Source: an uncultured Bacilli bacterium
GTDB taxonomy: Bacteria > Bacillota_I > Bacilli_A > RF39 > UBA660
Direction of reading: 5' to 3'
DNA length: 12,278 nt
Assembly (NCBI GenBank): GCA_934097105.1
Contig: CAKONI010000012.1
Coordinates: 1 to 12,278 of the forward strand
Position 1 is the stretch's first letter; each line of letters begins with the position of its first letter. Below the pieces are notes generated by a model that did not search any database, was not told where the DNA came from, and saw only the letters and a program-made list of their open reading frames with translations. A program made the position numbers and the translations under genes. Positions 1 to 7,498 of this stretch are shown piece after piece.

Positions 1-2
1 GG

Positions 3-86
3 TTAAAGAACCACCCCCCCGACACGAACAGAATTTCGTTTGATTTGCTTCATAATTTTTATTAATTTTTGAACCAAATAATTCAA
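3..86 (-). CDS. Possible short ORF or frame-disrupted start of a gene at the window edge
   Basis: A minus-strand reading frame opens at a TTG (86-84) placed 7 bases after a strong GGAGG ribosome binding site (98-94). It runs 27 codons, with an in-frame ATG at 53-51, and stops at TAA (5-3). The product is basic (MKQIKRNSVRVGG in its middle) and I do not recognise it. A run of seven G on the coding strand (14-20) lies eight codons before the stop. With one G fewer or one G more, the frame stays open through the window edge. It may therefore be the 5' end of a longer gene with a sequencing indel or a phase-variable tract, or a true small peptide, or not a gene. The good ribosome binding site is the main support. 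Confidence 0.3.
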   Translation of the reverse strand: MNYLVQKLIKIMKQIKRNSVRVGGVVL

Positions 87-90
87 AAAT
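65..90. repeat. Perfect 9-bp inverted repeat over a possible start codon
   Basis: Arms ATTTTTGAA (65-73) and TTCAAAAAT (82-90) are exact reverse complements around an 8-base loop. On the minus strand the hairpin begins right after the ribosome binding site at 94-98 and contains the TTG at 86-84, so in RNA it could mask the start of the edge ORF. It is AT-rich and could be chance in this background. It has no U-tract, so it is not a convincing terminator. Confidence 0.35.
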
Positions 91-131
91 CTTCCTCCTT
101 ACTTCTATTTTTCTTATAAATTTATAATAAC

Positions 132-160
132 AAAAAAAGTCCCTTATTTCAAGAACTTTT
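132..160 (-). terminator. Rho-independent terminator after pnp
   Basis: On the minus strand AAAAGTTCTT (160-151) pairs with AAGTCCCTT-side sequence at 144-135 to form about ten pairs, two of them G-U, with a 6-base loop (150-145). The stem ends in a T-run at 138-132. It lies about 40 bases after the pnp stop and is the natural end of the rpsO–pnp transcript. Confidence 0.7.
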
Positions 161-200
161 AGTTTAATTTTTAGTATTAATATAATAATTTATTGTCTTA

Positions 201-2318
201 TTACATAGCATCTTTTCTTGAGAAGTTTAATCTTCCTTTGTTGTCTGTTCCAATTGCTTTTACTACTATTTCATCTCCCTCTTTTACTATGTCTTTTGGA
301 TCTTTTACTCTGTCTTTTGATAGTTTTGAGATATGTACAAGTCCTTCGCATCCTGGCCAAACTTCAACGAAACAACCGAAGCTTTCTACTTTTGTAACTT
401 TTGCTGTATAGATTTCACCTTCTTGTACTTCTCTTACTACGTTTTCTATTAATTCTATTGCTTTATCTATTACTGCATAATCTGAGTGGTATAGTATTAC
501 TCTTCCGTCGTCTTCGATGTCTATTTTTACGGCGTTTTTATCGTTTACGCTTATTACACCACTTGAATCTTGGATTATTTTTGTAATTACTTCTCCACCA
601 CGACCTATTACGTCTTTTATTTTTTCTTCTTTTATTTTAATTTGTTTTATTTTTGGTGCATATTTTGATAATTCTTTTCTTGGAGCGTCAATTGCTGTTT
701 TCATGTTTTCTAGGATTTCAAGTCTTGCTCTTTTTGCTTGTTCTAGTGCTTCTTTTAGGATTTGTTTAGTTATTCCTTTTATTTTTATGTCCATTTGAAG
801 AGCACAGATACCTGTTTTGGTTCCTGCTACTTTAAAGTCCATGTCTCCGAAGTGGTCTTCTGCTCCTTGTATGTCTGTTAAAATAGTATAGTTTTGTCCG
901 TTTGTTATTAGTCCCATGGCTATTCCTGCGACCATATCTTTTATAGGTACTCCAGCGGCCATTAGGCTCATGCAGCCAGCACAGATTGAGGCTTGTGATG
1001 ATGAACCGTTTGATTCTAGAACTTCTGATACTACTCTTATTGTGTATGGGAATTCTTCTTCTGTTGGTAATACTCTTGCTAGGGCTTTTTCGCCTAGTGC
1101 ACCGTGTCCTATTTCTCTTCTTCCTGGAGCGCCATATCTACCTGTTTCTCCGACACTAAATTGGGGGAAGTTATAGTGATGCATGAATCTTTTTCCTTCT
1201 TCGTCACTAAGTCCATCTAGTATTTGATATTCGTTTATTGATCCTAGTGTTGTGACGCTTAGTACTTGAGTTTGTCCTCTTGTAAATAGGGCTGAACCGT
1301 GGGTACGAGGAAGTAAATCTACTTCTGATGAAAGTGGTCTTATTTCGTCTATTTTTCTTCCGTCTGGTCTTATTTTTTCATCTGTTATAAGTCTTCTTAT
1401 TTCTTCGTATTCTATGGTTTCTAGTACTTCATCTACTTGTAATAATATATTATTTAGATCTTCACTGTCTTTGTACATTTCTTTAAACATTGTACGTACT
1501 TCTTCTTTTAGTTCATCTATTTTTGCTTGTCTTGCTAGTTTTTCTTTGATTTGGATAGCATTTATCATTTTTACAGTAATTATATCTCTTACTTTTCCAT
1601 TTATTTCTTCATCTTGTTTTATTAGTGGATAATCTCCGGTTGGAAGTCCTATTTCTTCGACTATTTTTTCTTCGAATGCGATTAGTTCTTTTATGGCTTC
1701 ATGTCCATACATTAGGGCTTCTAGCATATCTTCTTCTGATACTTCTTTGGCTGAGGATTCTACCATATTTATTGCGTCTTTTGTACCTGCGACAGTTAAA
1801 TAAATATCGCTTTTTTCCATATCTTCTGCTTTAGGATTTATAACGAATTCGTTATTTATTCTACCTACTATTACTGATGCTACTGGGCCATCGAATGGTA
1901 AATCGCTTATGGAAAGTGCTAAACTTGTTCCGAAAAGTGCAGTCATTTCTGGGGAGTTATCTGTGTCTACGGAAAGAACTGTGTTTACGACTTGTACTTC
2001 ACATTTAAATCCTTCTTTAAATAAGGGCCTTATTGGCCTATCGATAAGTCTTGCTGCAAGGGTTGCGTTTTCGGTTGGTCTTCCTTCTCTTTTAATAAAT
2101 CCACCGGGAATTTTTCCTACGCTGTATTGTTTTTCTTGGTATAAAACCATAAGTGGAAAGAAATCTTGGGATGTTGGTTCTTTTTTGTTAGTTACTGCGG
2201 TTAAAACTACTGTGTCTCCATACCTTACAAGACATGATGATGCAGCTTGTTTGGCAAGTTGGCCTACTTCTACGACTAATTTTCTTCCTCTAAAGTCTAA
2301 TTCAAATACTTTTTTCAT
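201..2318 (-). CDS. pnp: Polyribonucleotide nucleotidyltransferase (PNPase)
   Basis: Cytoplasmic 3'-to-5' phosphorolytic exoribonuclease that degrades mRNA, releasing nucleoside diphosphates, and forms a ring-shaped trimer. The 705-residue length is normal for the family. Domains in order: first RNase PH core (about 10-145), helical linker (about 235-310), second RNase PH core (about 320-545), KH domain (about 555-615) with the GxxG loop IGRGG at 571-575, and S1 domain (about 632-702). The catalytic, metal-binding region of the second core is intact: TDIQGAEDHFGDMD at 481-494, with acidic D488, D492 and D494. The start at 2318 has an AAAGGAG site upstream. It lies 55 bases after rpsO, the common bacterial order, with a hairpin in the gap that may tune read-through. 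Nothing suggests loss of function. A very confident assignment. Confidence 0.98.
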   Translation of the reverse strand: MKKVFELDFRGRKLVVEVGQLAKQAASSCLVRYGDTVVLTAVTNKKEPTSQDFFPLMVLYQEKQYSVGKIPGGFIKREGRPTENATLAARLIDRPIRPLFKEGFKCEVQVVNTVLSVDTDNSPEMTALFGTSLALSISDLPFDGPVASVIVGRINNEFVINPKAEDMEKSDIYLTVAGTKDAINMVESSAKEVSEEDMLEALMYGHEAIKELIAFEEKIVEEIGLPTGDYPLIKQDEEINGKVRDIITVKMINAIQIKEKLARQAKIDELKEEVRTMFKEMYKDSEDLNNILLQVDEVLETIEYEEIRRLITDEKIRPDGRKIDEIRPLSSEVDLLPRTHGSALFTRGQTQVLSVTTLGSINEYQILDGLSDEEGKRFMHHYNFPQFSVGETGRYGAPGRREIGHGALGEKALARVLPTEEEFPYTIRVVSEVLESNGSSSQASICAGCMSLMAAGVPIKDMVAGIAMGLITNGQNYTILTDIQGAEDHFGDMDFKVAGTKTGICALQMDIKIKGITKQILKEALEQAKRARLEILENMKTAIDAPRKELSKYAPKIKQIKIKEEKIKDVIGRGGEVITKIIQDSSGVISVNDKNAVKIDIEDDGRVILYHSDYAVIDKAIELIENVVREVQEGEIYTAKVTKVESFGCFVEVWPGCEGLVHISKLSKDRVKDPKDIVKEGDEIVVKAIGTDNKGRLNFSRKDAM

Positions 2319-2339
2319 AATTCTACTCCTTTTTTTCCA

Positions 2340-2371
2340 GAAAAAAGAAAGACACTAAAAAATAAGCGCCT
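2340..2371 (-). terminator. Attenuator-like hairpin between rpsO and pnp
   Basis: On the minus strand AGGCGCT (2371-2365) can pair with AGTGTCT (2356-2350) through seven pairs, two of them G-U, closing an 8-base T-rich loop, followed by TTCTTTTTT. It starts just after the rpsO stop. The stem is modest, so partial termination is more likely than a full stop. pnp has no clear separate promoter in the gap, so it probably depends on read-through. Confidence 0.45.
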
Positions 2372-2373
2372 AT

Positions 2374-2643
2374 CTATTTTCTTAAACCTAATTTTTTAAT
2401 TACATCACGATATCTTGTAACATCTTTATTTTTTAAGTAGTTAAGCAAACTTCTTCTTTGACCTACTTTTTTAAGCATTCCTCTTCTAGAATGAAAATCA
2501 TGCTTATGTTCTTTAAGATGTTCTGTAAGAACAAGAATTTCTTCAGTAAGAATTGCGATTTGTACTTCAGGAGAACCTGTATCTTTTTCATCCTTTGCAA
2601 ATCTTTTAATAATTTCTTGTTTCTTTTCTTTTGCAAGTGCCAT
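2374..2643 (-). CDS. rpsO: 30S ribosomal protein S15
   Basis: Small-subunit ribosomal protein that binds 16S rRNA in the central domain and helps assemble the platform. It is exactly 89 residues, the usual bacterial length. The family signature is present: DTGSPEVQIA (21-30), the basic HDFHSRRGMLKKVGQRRSLL stretch (48-67) that contacts rRNA, and YRDVIKKLGLRK at the C-terminus. A near-perfect AAGGAGGT site precedes the ATG at 2643. It is followed directly by pnp, the widely conserved pairing. In several bacteria S15 represses its own mRNA by binding the leader; a small hairpin in the leader here might serve that, but this is inference. Confidence 0.99.
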   Translation of the reverse strand: MALAKEKKQEIIKRFAKDEKDTGSPEVQIAILTEEILVLTEHLKEHKHDFHSRRGMLKKVGQRRSLLNYLKNKDVTRYRDVIKKLGLRK

Positions 2644-2669
2644 AATTACCTCCTTATTTATTCACCATA

Positions 2670-2689
2670 ACCTAGTCTAGATGAGGTTT
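2670..2689 (-). promoter_or_regulatory. Small hairpin in rpsO leader
   Basis: On the minus strand AACCT (2689-2685) pairs with AGGTT (2674-2670) across a 10-base loop, within the roughly 60-base leader upstream of the rpsO ribosome binding site. S15 autoregulation through leader structure is known in other bacteria, but the stem here is short and I do not see a recognisable S15-binding three-way junction. Confidence 0.25.
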
Positions 2690-2712
2690 TTAAATCTATC
2701 CAAGTCATGGAA

Positions 2713-2749
2713 GTAATACTAATATACTATACTTTTGTTAAATATGCAA
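2713..2749 (-). promoter_or_regulatory. Promoter(s) for rpsO–pnp
   Basis: Two overlapping sigma-A-like promoters are visible on the minus strand. One has -35 TTAACA (2741-2736, five of six) and -10 TATTAC (2718-2713, four of six) with a 17-base spacer. The other has -35 TTGCAT (2749-2744) and -10 TATATT (2726-2721, five of six), also with 17 bases. Either gives a leader of roughly 60-75 bases. Confidence 0.55.
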
Positions 2750-2788
2750 GGAATATTTTTAATTTTGCGTTTTTTTCTTAGTATGAAT

Positions 2789-2819
2789 AAAAGCAAAACT
2801 TTTTAATTATTTTGCTTTT
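2789..2819 (-). terminator. AT-rich hairpin at the end of the ysxE-like gene
   Basis: AAAAGCAAAA (2789-2798) and TTTTGCTTTT (2810-2819) are perfect 10-bp arms with an 11-base loop that contains the ysxE stop codon. On the minus strand the 3' arm ends in TTTTATT. The stem holds only two G-C pairs, so termination may be weak. It separates the spore genes from the rpsO promoter. Confidence 0.45.
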
Positions 2820-3690
2820 TATAGAATGGGTTTATCAGTTTATCACTTTTGTATAGGTATTCTAGAAGTTTTTTTATTTCTTGGGTATTACTAAATTCAT
2901 CTGATGTGAATTCTATTTTTTTTGGTACTGATATTTTGATAAATAAAAGTTTTAGTTCTTCTTCTTTTAGAGGATATCTTTTTTGATAATTGGATAATAA
3001 TATATCGAAGTCTGTTTTGTTGTAGTATTTTTTATAGAGGGAGTAAAAATCGTATAGGGGCATGTCTGTTTTTGCTTTGTCCCAACTTATTAAATATGAT
3101 GAATCGCTGTTTAATATGTGATCTAGTTCTAGGTTGTTGTGGATTAGACTTATTCTTTGTTTGGGGCTTTTTTTTATTAGTTCGTACCAATTATCAATTT
3201 CTGTTTTGCAAAAGGCTAAGGCGTTGTAGATTTTTGATATGTTTCTTGCAAGTAGATATTTTGATGGGGACATATATATTTCTTCATCTATTAGATCGTT
3301 AAGTTCTGTGTAGTAGTTTGTTAAGTATTCTATTTTTTCGTTTATGTCTTCATATATTTGTTTATAGTCATCTATGTCTATATTTTTATATCTTGTGGTT
3401 TTTGTGTGTAATAGACTTAATAGATCTATCATATCATATAGTTTTTCTTCGTCTGATATATTTTTGTTTTTAATGTATTCGTATATATCGTAATTGTCAA
3501 AAGATTTATATGATGGAAAATAGTCGAAACCTCTTGAGAGTAAGTAATCAAATTTGTTTTCTAGGTCTTTGTTTTTTTCTTTTAGGACGTATTTTTTGTT
3601 ATCTGTGGTTTCTAGTACTATTGAACTTTTATTTTTTGTGAGTGTTTTTGGTTTTAGTCCGTGTTCTTTTAGTAATTTGTAATTAATCAT
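2803..3690 (-). CDS. ysxE: CotS/YsxE-family kinase-fold spore coat protein
   Basis: A 295-residue protein with the aminoglycoside-phosphotransferase-like (protein-kinase-like) fold of the CotS family, whose members are linked to the spore coat in Bacilli. Visible landmarks are an N-lobe lysine in KKYVLK (K37), a catalytic-loop-like segment HNNLELDH (184-191), and a SWDKA segment (D204) followed by DMPLYDFYSLYKKYY, typical of the family. The usual catalytic Asp of HxD appears as Asn (N186), so it may be a structural or pseudokinase member. It overlaps the end of the SpoVID-like gene by 8 bases and has no evident ribosome binding site, implying translational coupling. In Bacillus subtilis ysxE follows spoVID directly, which strongly supports the name. 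Its biochemical role is not well established in any organism. Confidence 0.8.
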   Translation of the reverse strand: MINYKLLKEHGLKPKTLTKNKSSIVLETTDNKKYVLKEKNKDLENKFDYLLSRGFDYFPSYKSFDNYDIYEYIKNKNISDEEKLYDMIDLLSLLHTKTTRYKNIDIDDYKQIYEDINEKIEYLTNYYTELNDLIDEEIYMSPSKYLLARNISKIYNALAFCKTEIDNWYELIKKSPKQRISLIHNNLELDHILNSDSSYLISWDKAKTDMPLYDFYSLYKKYYNKTDFDILLSNYQKRYPLKEEELKLLFIKISVPKKIEFTSDEFSNTQEIKKLLEYLYKSDKLINPFYKKQNN

Positions 3691-4330
3691 TAAAACTTGG
3701 TATTACTATTTTAGAGCCTTCTTCTATTTCATCTAGGTTGTTATAGTCCGCTAATTGGTCTTTTGTTATGTTATATTTTTCTAATATATCATTTATTGTG
3801 TCGGTGTTTTTGTATATGTATACTTTGTATGTTAGATATGTTTCTTTTTGTTTTTTTACTTGTTTTTTCACCTCAATGAATGGATTTTTTTCTTCTCTTG
3901 GTACATCTAATATTTCTATTTCTTCTTGTTTTTCTTCTATTTCACTAGTTCTTTCTTCTTTTTTTGTTTCTTCTATTTTTGCCTCTTCTTTTTCTTCTTG
4001 TTCTTTTCTTTGTAAATTATTTATTATTACTACTATGTTTACTCTTAATATTTCATCATCTATTATTTCATAACTGAAGTCATCTATATCTATTGTTGCA
4101 TCATATGTATCATAGTCGTCGCTTATTGCTATTTCGCATGGAATTTTATAACTATAGGTTTCTTCTAGGGATGATGTCTCGAGCATTTTATATTTTCCGC
4201 TTATATAAAAGTTTCCTACAATTAAGTCTTCTCCTTTTAAGGTTAAGTCGTTGTCAAGTGAGATTGCTGTTAATTCCCCAATTTTTGTTTTAAAAGTAAT
4301 ATCTTTTTTGAATGGTATAGTTTGTTTCAT
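3683..4330 (-). CDS. spoVID: SpoVID-like spore morphogenesis protein with C-terminal LysM
   Basis: In Bacillus SpoVID sits at the outer forespore surface and drives coat encasement. This protein is 215 residues, far shorter than the Bacillus protein of over 550. Residues 1-105 form a beta-rich domain resembling the SpoVID N-terminus (ISLDNDLTL near 23-31; ATIDIDDFSYEIIDDEILRV near 78-97). Residues 108-147 are a Glu/Lys-rich linker, and 166-211 form a LysM domain ending in EEGSKIVIPSF. What is missing is most of the long acidic middle region. I chose the ATG at 4330 because a GAGGAGG site lies at 4343-4337. The TTG 15 bases upstream would place that site inside the coding region. The following gene is ysxE-like, as in Bacillus. 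It lies downstream of the Tad operon beyond a terminator, and its own promoter is unclear. Confidence 0.75.
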   Translation of the reverse strand: MKQTIPFKKDITFKTKIGELTAISLDNDLTLKGEDLIVGNFYISGKYKMLETSSLEETYSYKIPCEIAISDDYDTYDATIDIDDFSYEIIDDEILRVNIVVIINNLQRKEQEEKEEAKIEETKKEERTSEIEEKQEEIEILDVPREEKNPFIEVKKQVKKQKETYLTYKVYIYKNTDTINDILEKYNITKDQLADYNNLDEIEEGSKIVIPSFND

Positions 4331-4376
4331 ATAATTCCTCCTCAAGAAATTATATGGATATTTTATTTTTTTATGA

Positions 4377-4406
4377 GAAAAAAACTTTTAGAATAAATCT
4401 AAAAGT
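4377..4406 (-). terminator. Terminator at end of Tad operon
   Basis: Perfect 9-bp stem ACTTTTAGA / TCTAAAAGT (4406-4398 and 4392-4384) with a 5-base loop, followed on the minus strand by six further T (4383-4378). The tadC stop codon (4390-4388) lies inside the 3' arm. The stem is AT-rich, so some read-through into the SpoVID-like gene is possible. Confidence 0.65.
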
Positions 4407-5083
4407 AATGGTCCTAGTAAAAGAAGTAATAATAAGGGAAGAAAGAATACTACGCTTATGATGCTTATTTTTACTGGTATTTTGCTTATTTCTGCTTTTA
4501 TGTCTAGTACTCTTTTTTCTCTTATGTAATCTATTTGTGAGTAGATTGTATTTATTACATTGTTTCCGAATATATTGGATTGTCTTATATTTAATATTAT
4601 ATTATTTATTGTATCAGATGGTATTTTGTATTTTAATTCTTCTAGGGCTTCGTCTAAATCTTTTCCGAAGTTTACATCGTTTATGGCTTTTTTAAATTCT
4701 TTTGATAGGCTTGAGTCTACGTTTTTGGTTGTGACTTCTATTGCGGTTTTTATATTTTTTCCGGCTTCTAGGGAAAGTAGTAGTATTTCAAAAAAATGTA
4801 ATGAGTCTTTTTCTAGTTGTCTTTCTCTTTTTTTTATTTTTGTATCTATAAATAGTGGAAAATATGATACATATACTAGAACTGTTAGAACTGGTGCGAT
4901 GAAGTAGCCATAATTAAAGGAAAGAATTGTTATTATAAATATTAGTATGCATAATAGTAATCTCATATTAAGTAGTTTTTCTGCGCTGTAGGTATTTTCT
5001 TCTCCGAGTAGGTTTATTTTGTCGTTTACCATTTTTATTGTGTTTTTACTATATATTTTTTTTGCTAAACTGTTATTTTTCAT
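4388..5083 (-). CDS. tadC: Tad pilus inner-membrane platform protein TadC
   Basis: One of the two type II secretion F (T2SSF)-domain membrane proteins of the Tad pilus platform; with TadB it couples the motor ATPase to pilin extraction. The protein is 231 residues. Membrane segments are at about 41-76 (two helices) and 203-230. The T2SSF core lies between them (about 95-195), with FFEILLLSLEAGKNIKTAIE (97-116) followed by the KEFKKAINDVNFGKDLDEAL pattern (128-147). It follows tadB after 7 bases, with only a weak ribosome binding site (AGTAGTGAT), which suggests coupling. It is the last gene of the operon. Confidence 0.88.
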   Translation of the reverse strand: MKNNSLAKKIYSKNTIKMVNDKINLLGEENTYSAEKLLNMRLLLCILIFIITILSFNYGYFIAPVLTVLVYVSYFPLFIDTKIKKRERQLEKDSLHFFEILLLSLEAGKNIKTAIEVTTKNVDSSLSKEFKKAINDVNFGKDLDEALEELKYKIPSDTINNIILNIRQSNIFGNNVINTIYSQIDYIREKRVLDIKAEISKIPVKISIISVVFFLPLLLLLLLGPLLLDLF

Positions 5084-5090
5084 AGTATCA

Positions 5091-6095
5091 CTACTTTCTT
5101 ATTTTCATTACTTTTGTAATTATGACTATATATATTACGTATATTAAAATTATTAATAGGAGTAATAGTTTACCTGGAGTGGTTTCTATAAGGGGCAGGA
5201 AGTAATCTTTGCTGGTTAAACTTATCATTATGAATACTAAAAATGGGATAGCCACGAGTACTTTGAAGACGAATCTTGAAAGGGCTGTTACGGATTTTAG
5301 TTCGTCGTTTAATTTTTTTCTTTCAAAGAAACTTTTTTCTATTGAGGAGAAGACTTTTATTATGTCTCCGCCTGTTTTATTTATTATTACTAGTGATGAT
5401 GCCATGTATCTTGTTTCTTCTAGGTCTACTCTTTTGGCTAGGCGTTCGAATACTGTTTCTAGTTCTAGGCCATATGTTAGATCGATGTGCATTTGTTTAA
5501 ATTCTTTTCCTACTGGACCGTCTAGTTCTTTTGATACTATTTCTATTGCTTGCATGATGCTTCTTCCTGATTTAAAGGCATTACTCATTATTATTACTGC
5601 TTTTAAAAAATCATTTTCTTGTTTTTTGGATAGGCGAACACTATTGATGTATAGATATAAGTCTAGTATGAAGAAGCCGAAGATTGCGGATAGAAGTATA
5701 TTTAATATGTTTAGTGGTTCAAGTTTTATTATGCTGGTAATTATTGTTATTAGCATAAATATTATACTTATTAGTATTTTTGTTGATACTATATCTATTG
5801 GTTTTTCACAGGGAATATTTGTTTTTAATAGGTATTTTTCATAGTGTTTTGCATATTTTGTTGCTATTTTTCCTTTTTCTAGTTTTTTAGAGATTTTTCT
5901 TATTATGTTTTTATATTTTTTTATTTGTTTATCGAAGAATGATTCTTCTTTTTGTCCTATAGGAAGAATAGAAAATTTGAATATTCTTTTTTCTAATGAA
6001 TAAACTCTTTTTATTTTTATGAGGTTATATATTAGAAAGATAAGCATTAATGTTAGTATTATTTGTATGATTAATGCGAGTGAAAAGTAATTCAT
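5091..6095 (-). CDS. tadB: Tad pilus inner-membrane platform protein TadB
   Basis: T2SSF-domain membrane protein, partner of TadC, of 334 residues. There is an N-terminal helix (3-26), a basic cytoplasmic stretch (28-100), two helices (about 104-150), a cytoplasmic T2SSF core (about 163-270) and two C-terminal helices (about 275-295 and 308-329). Core landmarks are AFKSGRSIMQAIEIVSKEL (173-191) and KEFKQMHIDLTYGLELETVF (197-216), then MASSLVIINKTGGD (231-244), all typical of TadB. It starts at an ATG preceded by an AAGGAGGA site in the 20-base gap after the CpaF gene. Length and topology are normal for TadB. Confidence 0.92.
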   Translation of the reverse strand: MNYFSLALIIQIILTLMLIFLIYNLIKIKRVYSLEKRIFKFSILPIGQKEESFFDKQIKKYKNIIRKISKKLEKGKIATKYAKHYEKYLLKTNIPCEKPIDIVSTKILISIIFMLITIITSIIKLEPLNILNILLSAIFGFFILDLYLYINSVRLSKKQENDFLKAVIIMSNAFKSGRSIMQAIEIVSKELDGPVGKEFKQMHIDLTYGLELETVFERLAKRVDLEETRYMASSLVIINKTGGDIIKVFSSIEKSFFERKKLNDELKSVTALSRFVFKVLVAIPFLVFIMISLTSKDYFLPLIETTPGKLLLLLIILIYVIYIVIITKVMKIRK

Positions 6096-6115
6096 TTTTA
6101 TTCCTCCTTTTTATT

Positions 6116-7498
6116 TTATTCTTTTCTTTTTTTGGTTTCTTTTTTACTTTTGGTTTTTTCCTCTTTTATGATATTTTCGAAGATATCGTCTATATCTTTT
6201 ATTCCTTTTGATTTTATTTTTTCGTATACTTTTGGAATATATTTATACATTACGTATGATCCGTTTACTTCGCCGTTTTTTGTTAGGCCTTTTTCTTTGA
6301 ATGAGAAGATTTCTCTTAGGGATATTTCGCCGTCTTTTATGTTATATACTTCGGATATTGAAGTTATTTTTCTTTTTCCATCTTGCATTCTTTCTATACA
6401 TACGACTAGGTCTATTGCTTTTTCTATGTATTCTCTTATGGCTAGGACTGGTATTTGAAGTCCACTCATTAGAACCATTGTTTCTAGACGGTTTAGGGCG
6501 TCTTTTGGACCGTTGGCGTGGAGTGTTGATAGTGAGCCATCGTGTCCTGTGTTCATTGCTTGGAGCATGTCGAATGCTTCTTTTCCACGTACTTCTCCGA
6601 CGATTATTCTGTCCGGTCTCATTCTAAGGGAGTTTCTTACTAGATCTCTTATTGTTATTTCGCCTTCTGTGTCGTAGTTGGTGGCGCGTGTTTCTAGAGT
6701 TATTACGTGTTCTTGGGATAATTTTAGTTCTGCAGCGTCTTCGATTGTTATGATACGTTCGTCGTTATCTATAAGTGATGAGAGAACGTTTAGTACTGTT
6801 GTTTTTCCGGTTCCTGTTCCTCCGCAGATTATGATGTTTAATTTACCTTTTACTGCGGCTTCTAGAAAGCGTGCCATATATGATGTTAGGGAGCCCATTC
6901 TTAATAAATCGTCCATTGTGTTTAAGTTTTTTTTAAATTTTCTTATTGTTACAACGGGTCCATTTAGGGATAATGGTGGTATAACGGCGTTTATACGTGA
7001 TCCGTCTTTTAGTCTTGAGTCAACCATTGGGTGGGCGATGTCTATGGTTCTTCCTAGGGGCTGAATCATTCTTTGGATTGTTCTTATTATGTGTTCATCG
7101 TTTATGAATGAGACGGAATCGTCTTTTATTACTTTACCATCAAGTTCTATATAGATTTGATCTGGGGCGTTTACCATAATTTCTGTGATGTTTTCGTCAT
7201 CTAAAAGTTCTGTTATTGGTCCGTATCCATTTATTTCATTATCTATTAGATTGAAAATATGATTTCTTTCTAGATTTGTTAGATCATAGCCCTCTAGTGA
7301 GGCACTAATTTCTTTATTTATGTAATCGTTTAGATAACTACTGTCAGGAGAGCCGTTGTCTATTATATTTTGAATTATTTTATTTCTTAGGCTGTCTAAA
7401 AGTATTTTATCTTTAAATATGTTATAGTCTTCGCTTTCCACTAATTGAGCGGATTTTGTATCTTTTATTTCGAATACGTCTGAAAGTGTTCTTTTCAT
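6116..7498 (-). CDS. cpaF: Tad pilus assembly ATPase CpaF/TadA
   Basis: Cytoplasmic hexameric secretion ATPase of the VirB11-like family that powers Flp pilus assembly, and possibly retraction. The protein is 460 residues. The N-terminal domain carries GYGPITELLDDENITEIMVN (91-110) and GRTIDIAHPMVDSRLKDGSR (149-168), hallmarks of CpaF. The catalytic motifs are all intact: Walker A GGTGTGKT (226-233), Asp box TIEDAAEL (251-258), Walker B DRIIVGEVRG (296-305) and His box TGHDGSLSTLHANGP (317-331). The C-terminal 40 residues form a Lys/Glu-rich tail. The ATG shares one base with the stop of the upstream ATPase gene (TAATG) and has a GGAGGA ribosome binding site. Confidence 0.97.
   Translation of the reverse strand: MKRTLSDVFEIKDTKSAQLVESEDYNIFKDKILLDSLRNKIIQNIIDNGSPDSSYLNDYINKEISASLEGYDLTNLERNHIFNLIDNEINGYGPITELLDDENITEIMVNAPDQIYIELDGKVIKDDSVSFINDEHIIRTIQRMIQPLGRTIDIAHPMVDSRLKDGSRINAVIPPLSLNGPVVTIRKFKKNLNTMDDLLRMGSLTSYMARFLEAAVKGKLNIIICGGTGTGKTTVLNVLSSLIDNDERIITIEDAAELKLSQEHVITLETRATNYDTEGEITIRDLVRNSLRMRPDRIIVGEVRGKEAFDMLQAMNTGHDGSLSTLHANGPKDALNRLETMVLMSGLQIPVLAIREYIEKAIDLVVCIERMQDGKRKITSISEVYNIKDGEISLREIFSFKEKGLTKNGEVNGSYVMYKYIPKVYEKIKSKGIKDIDDIFENIIKEEKTKSKKETKKRKE

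Noticed and set aside
1..30. tRNA 3' half suggested by the sequence GTTCGTGTCGGG on the minus strand
   Set aside because: No matching acceptor or anticodon arm can be formed around it, and it overlaps the better-supported reading frame.
1909..2358. Plus-strand open frame of 149 codons opposite the start of pnp
   Set aside because: It is a mirror frame of the conserved PNPase coding sequence, with no ribosome binding site.
4331..4345. Upstream TTG start for the SpoVID-like gene adding five residues
   Set aside because: The GAGGAGG ribosome binding site would lie inside the coding region. The ATG at 4330 has that site at correct spacing.
4349..4376. Sigma-E-like promoter (CATATAAT with an upstream TCATAAA) before the SpoVID-like gene
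   Set aside because: The predicted start of transcription falls at or inside the ribosome binding site, and the spacing is about 12 bases. The match is not good enough in this AT-rich sequence.
5209..5844. Long plus-strand open frame of 211 codons
   Set aside because: It lies entirely antisense to tadB, has no ribosome binding site and no recognisable domain. Long antisense frames are expected opposite AT-rich genes.
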